Source: Streptomyces sp. ALI-76-A
GTDB taxonomy: Bacteria; Actinomycetota; Actinomycetes; Streptomycetales; Streptomycetaceae
NCBI RefSeq assembly: GCF_030287445.1
Contig: NZ_JASVWB010000002.1
Location: 3,224,001 to 3,288,000, forward strand
Length of the DNA stretch: 64,000 nucleotides
Reading direction: 5' to 3'
Below, piece after piece: positions 53,631-64,000 of this stretch. Position 1 is the first letter of the stretch, and each line of letters starts with the position of its first letter. A model generated the notes under the pieces. That model saw only the letters and a list, made by a program, of their open reading frames with translations. It was not told where the DNA came from and made no database searches. The position numbers were made by a program, and so were the translations under genes.

Positions 53631-55919
53631 CTACTCCGCCTGGAGGACCAGCAGCGCGAGGTCGTCCTCCGGCGGCCGTGCCCCGAACTCGTGCACCAGC
53701 CGCTTGATGCGCTCGGCGATCAGGTCCGCGTCGAGCCCCGTGCAGCCGGCCAGCGCCTCCGCGAGGCCGTCCTCGTCGTCGAACTGCCGTGAGCCGCTGC
53801 GCCGCTCGGTCACCCCGTCCGTCACGCACAGCAGGCTGTCGCCGGACCGCAGCTCGAAGGTCTCGCTGGTGTACGTGGCGTCCTCGATGACCCCGAGGAG
53901 GGTCTGCGGGTGCGCCGCCGTACGGACCTCACCGCCCGCGCCGAGGATCAGCGGCAGCGGATGCCCGGCGGAGGCGAGGGTGCAGCGCACGCCGCCGTCG
54001 AAGGGGGCCAGTTCGCCGTAGAGGAGGGACAGGAAGCGGGTCTGCGGGCCGTCGCCGGGGCCCGCCGGCCGGCCGCCCGCGGAGACCAGCGCGCGGGCCG
54101 CCGCGTCCGCCGCCTCCGTCGCGTCGTCGAGGAGCAGCTGGTTGAGCCGGTCCAGGACGTCGGCGACGCGGTAGCCCTCGCGGGCCAGCAGCCGCAGCCA
54201 GGGCCGGGCCAGGCCGATCACCACGGCGGCCTCGGGCCCCTTGCCCTGGACGTCGCCGACGGCGAAGCACCAGCGTCCGTCACCGGCCGGGAAGAGGTCG
54301 TAGAAGTCGCCGCTGGGCCCGCCCTTGTCGCACGGCTCGTACACCAGGGCGCTGCGCACCCCGGGTATCTCGGCGACCGCGCCGGGCAGCAGTCCGCGTT
54401 GCAGTACGGCGCTGATGGTGGCCTGCCGGGCGTACTGGCGGGCCGCGCCGATGGCGAGGGCCACCCGGCGGCTGAGGTCCTCGACGAGCCCGGTGATCTC
54501 GTCGGGGAAGCGCAGCAGCCCGGCCCGGCCGATGACCAGGGTGCCGAGCGGGCGTCCGCCGGCCACCAGGCGGTAGGCGAGCGCGGAGCCGTCCGGGCCC
54601 AGCGCCTCGCCGGGCCACGGAAAGGGCGCGGGTCCGCAGCGGGCCGGCTCCGGCGGGTGCGGCGGCTCCTTCTCCAGGGCCCGGCGCAGGTCCTCGGTCC
54701 GGTTCTCGCTGGCGTGCCACACCCGGGCCGGCTGCGGGCCGGCGCCCGAGGTGCCGTCGCCCGCCCAGCCGACGCGGCCGGTCCGGCCGGTGACCTCGTC
54801 CTCCAGCCACACCGCGCACCAGTCGGCCAGCCGCGGCACGATCAGCTGTCCGGCGAGGGCGGCCACCAGGTTCTCGTCGAGCTGACCGGCGAGCAGGTCG
54901 GAGGCCTCGGCGAGGAAGGAGAGGGCGCCACGGCCGAGCCAGTCCCGTTCCTGCTCGGTGCGCTGCGGCTCGGGGGCGAGTATCGCGGCGACGCGCAGGC
55001 CGCGCTCCAGTCCGCTCTGCCCGGTGTACGCCGCGCGTCCGTCGGCGGCCGGGGTGGCGTGCGCGGGCAGCCGCGCCCACACCGTCTTGGCACCCGTGCG
55101 GTAGGTGATGCCCCAGGACTCGGCGAGCACGGCGACCAGCCGCAGCCCGCGCCCGTACTCCGGGATCTCGGTGACCGGTTCGGCGGCGCCGTCGCGCGGG
55201 GCGCGCGAAGGGTGCCGGTCCAGCACCTCGACGACGAGGGCGCCCGTCTCCGCCTCCAGCCGGCAGCCCACCTCGACGTCGGTGCCCGCGTGCACGACGG
55301 CGTTGGTGACCAGTTCGCTGACGACCAGCACGGCGTCCCCGGCCAGCCGGTCGCCGAGGTGCTCGGTCCCGGGCAGCCCGCGCTCGGCCCACTCGGCGAG
55401 CGCGGCGCGTAACAGCGCGCGGGCGGCGCTCGGCGCGAGCGGACCACCGGAGAGAGTGGCGTGCGTCTCGGCACGCGGGGGCGCCTCGGTGGCCGGAGCC
55501 GGTTCCGCCGTCGGAGACAGGAGCGGCGGGGGCGTCCCGGGGGCCGAAGCAGGTGCGGAAGTGGCTTCCGAAGCCGGTTCCGGAGCCGCTTCCGGGGGCG
55601 CGGGCCGGGGCTCACCGTACGTCGGAGCCGCCTCCGCTTCCGCGGACGCGGGCCTTCCGGGGGCGCGGTACGCCCCGGCGGGCGGCAGCTGTTCCGTGGC
55701 CGGAAACGCCCCCGCGGGGGACGGCTCACCCGCGGCCGTGTACGCCCCCGCGTGCGACGGCTCGTCCGTGGCCGGGCACGCCCCGGCGGGCGCGGGCGCG
55801 TTGGTCTGCACAGGCCCCTCGGTGGGCGGGTGTTCCTCGGCCCACGGAGGCGTGTCCCCGGGCGCAGGCGCGTCGGAGGTGCGGGACACGGTCTCCCGTT
55901 GCGTCGGAATGACCCCCAT
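53631..55919 (-). CDS. SpoIIE-type phosphatase with RsbW-like kinase and GAF domains
   Basis: The 762-aa multidomain regulator starts at ATG 55919 behind GGGGAG. Residues 1-155 are a low-complexity Pro/Ala/Glu linker with repeats of PAGAY/PAGAF type. Residues about 165-290 are an anti-sigma-type HATPase ([33 protein letters not shown]). A GAF-like domain follows (about 310-510). The C-terminus is a PP2C/SpoIIE phosphatase: [50 protein letters not shown] and [10 protein letters not shown] with metal Asp residues. It probably resets an anti-anti-sigma factor. It is divergent from the poly-HAMP kinase. Confidence 0.92.
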   Translation of the reverse strand: MGVIPTQRETVSRTSDAPAPGDTPPWAEEHPPTEGPVQTNAPAPAGACPATDEPSHAGAYTAAGEPSPAGAFPATEQLPPAGAYRAPGRPASAEAEAAPTYGEPRPAPPEAAPEPASEATSAPASAPGTPPPLLSPTAEPAPATEAPPRAETHATLSGGPLAPSAARALLRAALAEWAERGLPGTEHLGDRLAGDAVLVVSELVTNAVVHAGTDVEVGCRLEAETGALVVEVLDRHPSRAPRDGAAEPVTEIPEYGRGLRLVAVLAESWGITYRTGAKTVWARLPAHATPAADGRAAYTGQSGLERGLRVAAILAPEPQRTEQERDWLGRGALSFLAEASDLLAGQLDENLVAALAGQLIVPRLADWCAVWLEDEVTGRTGRVGWAGDGTSGAGPQPARVWHASENRTEDLRRALEKEPPHPPEPARCGPAPFPWPGEALGPDGSALAYRLVAGGRPLGTLVIGRAGLLRFPDEITGLVEDLSRRVALAIGAARQYARQATISAVLQRGLLPGAVAEIPGVRSALVYEPCDKGGPSGDFYDLFPAGDGRWCFAVGDVQGKGPEAAVVIGLARPWLRLLAREGYRVADVLDRLNQLLLDDATEAADAAARALVSAGGRPAGPGDGPQTRFLSLLYGELAPFDGGVRCTLASAGHPLPLILGAGGEVRTAAHPQTLLGVIEDATYTSETFELRSGDSLLCVTDGVTERRSGSRQFDDEDGLAEALAGCTGLDADLIAERIKRLVHEFGARPPEDDLALLVLQAE

Positions 55920-56021
55920 CTACAGCTCCCCGAGCGGTTGGGACGAATACGCCTCAGTCGATGCCGACAGAGTGACAGACTGGCCCCGCCCATAAGCGCC
56001 GAGTTACCGAAGTGGGCTGCC

Positions 56022-60152
<4,131 letters not shown>

Positions 60153-60183
60153 ATGAGGCCGGCGAACAGCCCCGCGCCCCTCC

Positions 60184-62058
60184 CTACGCCTCGCGCGTCC
60201 CGGCGTACATGTCGTCGATGAGGTGCTTGTACTCCCGCTCCACGACCGGCCGCTTCAGCTTCAGGCTCGGTGTGATCTCCCCGTGCTCCACGTCGAGATC
60301 CCTCGGCAGCAGCCGGAACTTCTTGATCGTCTGCCACCGCTGCAAGCCCTCGTTGAGCTGCTTGACGTACTCCTCGACCATCGCGACCGTGGCGGGCGCC
60401 GCGACGATCTCCGCGTACGGCTTCCCCTCCAGCCCGTTGTCCTTGGCCCACTGCTGGATGGACAGCTCGTCGAGGGCGATGAGCGCCGTGCAGAAGTTCC
60501 GGTCGGCCCCGTGCACGAGGATGTTGGACACGTACGGGCACACCGCCTTGAACTGCCCCTCGACCTCGGCGGGCGCGATGTACTTGCCGCCGGACGTCTT
60601 GATGAGGTCCTTCTTGCGGTCGGTGATCCGCAGATAGCCGTCGGGCGACAGCTCGCCGATGTCCCCGGTGTGGAACCAGCCGTCCGCCTCCAGCACCTCG
60701 GCGGTCTTCTCGGGCAGCCCGTGGTAGCCCTCCATGATGCCCGGGCCGCGCAGCAGGATCTCGCCGTCGTCGGCGATCCGCACCTCCGTGCCGGGCAGCG
60801 GCTTGCCGACCGTGCCGGTGCGGTAGGCCTCGCCGGGGTTCACGAAGGAGGCCGCGGAGGACTCGGTCAGCCCGTAGCCCTCCAGGATGTGGATGCCGGC
60901 ACCGGAGAAGAAGTAGCCGATCTCCGGCGCGAGCGCCGCGCTGCCGGAGACGCACGCGCGCAGGTTGCCGCCGAAGGCCTCGCGGATCTTGGAGTAGACG
61001 AGCGCGTCGGCGACCTTGTGCTTGGCGCTCAGCCCGAAGGGCGCGGACGCCGTGCCGGTACGCCGGAAGTTGTCCTGGCTGGCCTTGGCGTACTCGCGGG
61101 CGACCTCCGCCGCCCACTTGAAGATCTTGTACTTGGCGCCGCCGCCCGCCCGCGCCTTCGCCGCGACCCCGTTGTAGACCTTCTCGAAGATGCGCGGCAC
61201 GGCCGCCATGTACGTCGGCTGGACGACCGGCAGGTTCTCGATGATCTTGTCGACGCGGCCGTCGACGGCGGTGACGTGTCCGACCGCGATCTGTCCGGAG
61301 GTCAGCACCTTGCCGAACACGTGCGCGAGAGGCAGCCAGAGGTACTGCACGTCGTCGCCACTGACCAGGCCGGTCGCGGCGATCGCCTTCGCCATGTACG
61401 CCCAGTTGTCGTGCGGCAGCCGCACACCCTTGGGGCGGCCGGTGGTGCCGGAGGTGTAGATGAGGGTGGCGAGCTGGTCCTTGGTGATCGCGCCGACCCG
61501 CTCCTTGATCAGGTCGGCTTCCTTCTCCAGACGGGCGGCGCCGCGCCTCTCCAGCTCGTCGAGGGTGAGGATCCAGTCGGCGGTCTCCACGCCGGCCGAG
61601 TCGATCACGATCACGTGGGTGAGGTCGGGCAGCTCGGCCCGCTTCTCGACCGCCTTGGCGAGCTGGGCGGCGTCCTCGGCGATCAGCACCCGGCTCTCGG
61701 AGTCGGAGAGGATGAACGCGGACTCCTCCGCGTTGGTCTGCGGGTAGACCGTGGTGGTGGCGGCGCCGGCGCACATGATGCCGAGGTCGGCCAGGATCCA
61801 GTCGATCCGGGTGGAGCTGGAGAGCGCGACGCGCTGCTCGGGCCGCACGCCCAGCTCGATCAGGCCCGCGGCGATGGCGTAGACCCGCTCGGCGGCCTGC
61901 GCCCAGCTGAGCGACTTCCATTCCTCGGGGCCCTGCCCGGAGGCGGACGGTACGGGGTAGCGGTATGCCTCGGCATCCGGTGTGGCCGCCACGCGCTCCA
62001 GGAAGAGGGTCGCCACGCTCGGCGGACGGTTCTCGATCAAGGTCTGTGTGTCGCTCAC
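60184..62058 (-). CDS. Long-chain fatty-acid-CoA ligase, FadD15-like
   Basis: The 624-aa AMP-forming acyl-CoA synthetase has the P-loop-like YTSGTTGRPKGVRLPH near residue 205, GYGLTESSA (A5) near 400, the A8 region GWFHTGDIGELSPDGYLRIT with DRKKDLIKTSGGKYIAP, and a C-terminal catalytic Lys in ITPSLKLKRP. It activates fatty acids for degradation or lipid synthesis at the membrane face. The GTG start at 62058 has GGAGGA upstream. Its long upstream region holds short direct repeats and a palindrome. It converges on the kinase gene with only 31 bp between the stops. Confidence 0.94.
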   Translation of the reverse strand: MSDTQTLIENRPPSVATLFLERVAATPDAEAYRYPVPSASGQGPEEWKSLSWAQAAERVYAIAAGLIELGVRPEQRVALSSSTRIDWILADLGIMCAGAATTTVYPQTNAEESAFILSDSESRVLIAEDAAQLAKAVEKRAELPDLTHVIVIDSAGVETADWILTLDELERRGAARLEKEADLIKERVGAITKDQLATLIYTSGTTGRPKGVRLPHDNWAYMAKAIAATGLVSGDDVQYLWLPLAHVFGKVLTSGQIAVGHVTAVDGRVDKIIENLPVVQPTYMAAVPRIFEKVYNGVAAKARAGGGAKYKIFKWAAEVAREYAKASQDNFRRTGTASAPFGLSAKHKVADALVYSKIREAFGGNLRACVSGSAALAPEIGYFFSGAGIHILEGYGLTESSAASFVNPGEAYRTGTVGKPLPGTEVRIADDGEILLRGPGIMEGYHGLPEKTAEVLEADGWFHTGDIGELSPDGYLRITDRKKDLIKTSGGKYIAPAEVEGQFKAVCPYVSNILVHGADRNFCTALIALDELSIQQWAKDNGLEGKPYAEIVAAPATVAMVEEYVKQLNEGLQRWQTIKKFRLLPRDLDVEHGEITPSLKLKRPVVEREYKHLIDDMYAGTREA

Positions 62059-62353
62059 GACATCCTCCGGGGCCCGCGACAGTGCGGCTGGCTCAGTGCG
62101 GCTGGGTCATTGGGGCTGGGCGGTGCGTATCAGGCAGTGGGGCTGGCGGTGCGTATGGAGCTGTGGGGCTGTGGGGTGCCTATGGGGCAGTACGTGGGGT
62201 GACCGCGTACGGCTCATGCGGCCGGTGCCACTCGCGGGCCGTTGTTTAACTCACGAGTAACCACCGAGCAGAGATCAGGGTAGAGCGCGACCGGCCGGTG
62301 CGTAAGAGGCGGCGGCCTGTCACTTTCCACAGAGAGCGACGCTACGCACGCGT
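62059..62353. repeat. Intergenic region with degenerate repeats and a palindrome
   Basis: Next to fadD, CAGTGCGGCTGG occurs twice in tandem 14 bp apart. Then two copies of GGGCTGG(G)CGGTGCGTAT follow about 30 bp apart, then further TGGGGCTG blocks. At 62246-62260 the sequence TTAACTCACGAGTAA holds a perfect ACTC-AC-GAGT core and is locally AT-rich, so it may be the fadD promoter/operator region. No open frame with a ribosome-binding site is evident. Confidence 0.55.
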
Positions 62354-62387
62354 AGGGGCCCGCCGCGCAGACACGCGGCAGGCCCCT
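62354..62387 (-). terminator. lepA terminator
   Basis: AGGGGCCCGCCGCG (62354-62367) pairs with CGCGGCAGGCCCCT (62374-62387) with one G-U-type mismatch and a 6-nt loop. It lies 21 nt past the lepA stop codon. Confidence 0.8.
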
Positions 62388-62408
62388 CATTTCGCGGTAA
62401 AAGGACGG

Positions 62409-64000
62409 CTACTTCTTGCCCTTGCCGGAACCCGCGTTCTCGTCGCTGCTCAGGACGGCGATGAAGGCCTCCTGGGGAACCTCCACGGAACCCACCATCT
62501 TCATCCGCTTCTTGCCCTCCTTCTGCTTCTCCAGCAGCTTCCGCTTGCGGGAGATGTCACCGCCGTAGCACTTGGCGAGGACGTCCTTGCGGATGGCGCG
62601 GATGGTCTCGCGGGCGATCACCCGGGAGCCGATGGCGGCCTGGATGGGGATCTCGAAGGCCTGGCGCGGGATCAGCTCGCGCAGCTTGGCGACGAGCCGT
62701 ACGCCGTACGCGTACGCCGCGTCCTTGTGGGTGACGGCGGAGAAGGCGTCGACCCGGTCGCCGTGCAGCAGGATGTCGACCTTCACCAGCTGGGCGTCCT
62801 GCTCGCCGGTGGGCTCGTAGTCCAGCGAGGCGTACCCGCGGGTCTTGGACTTCAGCTGGTCGAAGAAGTCGAAGACGATCTCGGCGAGAGGGAGCGTGTA
62901 GCGGATCTCGACGCGGTCCTCGGAGAGGTAGTCCATGCCGAGGAGGGTGCCGCGGCGGGTCTGGCACAGCTCCATGATCGAACCGATGAACTCGCTCGGC
63001 GCGAGGATCGTGGCCCGGACGACCGGCTCGAAGACCTTGTCGATCTTGCCCTCGGGGAACTCGCTCGGGTTGGTGACCGTGTGCTCCTTCCCGTCCTCCA
63101 TGATCACGCGGTAGACCACGTTGGGCGCGGTGGCGATGAGTTCGAGGTTGAACTCGCGCTCCAGGCGCTCACGGATGACGTCGAGGTGCAGCAGGCCGAG
63201 GAAGCCGACGCGGAAGCCGAAGCCGAGCGCCGCGGAGGTCTCCGGCTCGTAGACCAGGGCGGCGTCGTTGAGCTGGAGCTTGTCCAGCGCCTCGCGCAGG
63301 TCCGGGTAGTCCGAGCCGTCCAGCGGATAGAGGCCGGAGAACACCATCGGCTTGGGGTCCTTGTACCCGCCGAGGGCCTCGGTGGCGCCCTTGTCCTTGC
63401 TGGTGATGGTGTCACCGACCTTGGACTGACGGACGTCCTTCACGCCGGTGATGATGTAGCCCACCTCGCCGACGCCGATGCCGTCGGCCGGCGTCATCTC
63501 GGGCGAGGAGACACCGATCTCCAGAAGCTCGTGGGTGGCGCCGGTCGACATCATCTTGATGCGCTCGCGCTTGTTGAGCTGCCCGTCGATGACACGGACG
63601 TAGGTGACCACGCCCCGGTAGGAGTCGTAGACCGAGTCGAAGATCATCGCGCGGGCGGGGGCGTCCGCGACACCGACCGGGGCCGGGACGTCCCGGACGA
63701 CCCGGTCCAGCAGCGCGTCCACGCCGATGCCGGTCTTCGCCGAGACCTTGAGCACGTCGTCGGGGTCGCAGCCGATGAGGTTGGCGAGCTCCTCGGAGAA
63801 CTTCTCCGGCTGGGCGGCCGGCAGGTCGATCTTGTTCAGTACCGGGATGATCTTGAGGTCGTTCTCCATCGCCAGGTAGAGGTTGGCGAGGGTCTGGGCC
63901 TCGATGCCCTGGGCGGCGTCGACGAGGAGCACGGTGCCCTCGCAGGCCGCGAGCGACCGCGAGACCTCGTAGGTGAAGTCGACGTGCCCCGGGGTGTCGA
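62409..64000 (-). CDS. lepA: Elongation factor 4 (LepA), N-terminus cut by window edge
   Basis: The frame reaches the right edge; about 530 residues are visible of a family length near 600-620. The first residues seen are [15 protein letters not shown], the G3 box, then G4 [12 protein letters not shown] and G5 [10 protein letters not shown]. Domains II, III and V ([20 protein letters not shown]) follow. The LepA-specific C-terminal domain is also present ([33 protein letters not shown]). LepA is a ribosome-binding GTPase that assists translation under stress. The remaining N-terminus with the P-loop lies outside the window. Confidence 0.97.
   Translation of the reverse strand, partial: DTPGHVDFTYEVSRSLAACEGTVLLVDAAQGIEAQTLANLYLAMENDLKIIPVLNKIDLPAAQPEKFSEELANLIGCDPDDVLKVSAKTGIGVDALLDRVVRDVPAPVGVADAPARAMIFDSVYDSYRGVVTYVRVIDGQLNKRERIKMMSTGATHELLEIGVSSPEMTPADGIGVGEVGYIITGVKDVRQSKVGDTITSKDKGATEALGGYKDPKPMVFSGLYPLDGSDYPDLREALDKLQLNDAALVYEPETSAALGFGFRVGFLGLLHLDVIRERLEREFNLELIATAPNVVYRVIMEDGKEHTVTNPSEFPEGKIDKVFEPVVRATILAPSEFIGSIMELCQTRRGTLLGMDYLSEDRVEIRYTLPLAEIVFDFFDQLKSKTRGYASLDYEPTGEQDAQLVKVDILLHGDRVDAFSAVTHKDAAYAYGVRLVAKLRELIPRQAFEIPIQAAIGSRVIARETIRAIRKDVLAKCYGGDISRKRKLLEKQKEGKKRMKMVGSVEVPQEAFIAVLSSDENAGSGKGKK

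Overview
The window is chromosomal DNA of a Streptomyces-type actinomycete. The base composition is very GC-rich with G/C at third codon positions, many starts are GTG, stop and start codons often overlap (GTGA or ATGA), and two rare TTA codons fall in a developmental-type regulatory cassette. From memory, the order glyS, znuACB-zur, uppS, recO, leuA, M4 protease, phoH-ybeY-corC, era, tricorn protease, rsmE, dnaJ-hrcA, hemW, fadD, lepA matches one conserved core segment of Streptomyces chromosomes. I saw no insertion sequence, prophage, CRISPR array, rRNA or tRNA. Both ends are cut inside genes: a P-type ATPase on the left and lepA on the right.

Left part (1-13.6 kb). An ATPase and a small membrane protein are followed by a small C2H2-like protein, a VOC protein, an aldo/keto reductase-TetR pair under a long dyad operator, a LysE exporter and glyS. 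Divergent from glyS is a zinc uptake operon (znuA, znuC, znuB) with its repressor zur, preceded by a Zur-box-like promoter that looks leaderless. uppS and recO are separated by three 30-bp tandem repeats. Next comes a WhiJ/BldB-like cassette: two translationally coupled small genes diverge from an Xre/DUF5753 regulator and a DUF397 protein, with one TTA codon on each side.

Middle part (13.6-31.5 kb). Secreted hydrolases, a tyrosine-phosphatase-like protein and an ECF sigma factor with a membrane partner come first. A DapA-family aldolase and an MMPL exporter-histidine kinase-response regulator set follow, then a TerB protein and leuA with a recognisable leader-peptide attenuator. An intracellular M4 protease lies next to its emfourin-type inhibitor, followed by a GH1 glycosidase, era and an orphan PII signalling protein.

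Right part (31.5-64 kb). The ribosome/RNA maintenance run phoH-ybeY-corC-yjbR-cytidine-deaminase-like leads to a D-glucarate catabolic pair (kdgD, gudD) with a divergent IclR regulator. Then come adenine deaminase, RNase Z, a HIT protein, a tricorn protease carrying a dispersed Streptomyces repeat inside its reading frame, rsmE, a nitronate monooxygenase-like gene and the heat-shock pair hrcA-dnaJ under a CIRCE element. A SpoIIE-type phosphatase is divergent from a very large soluble hybrid histidine kinase. That kinase has a poly-HAMP array with exact 276-nt periodicity, like fungal group III kinases. fadD and lepA close the window.

The most notable items are the poly-HAMP kinase with its divergent SpoIIE phosphatase, the TTA-bearing cassette, the leuA leader, the M4/emfourin pair, the orphan PII gene and the repeat captured inside the tricorn protease. 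All functional statements come from reading the sequence and from general family knowledge; no searches were run.
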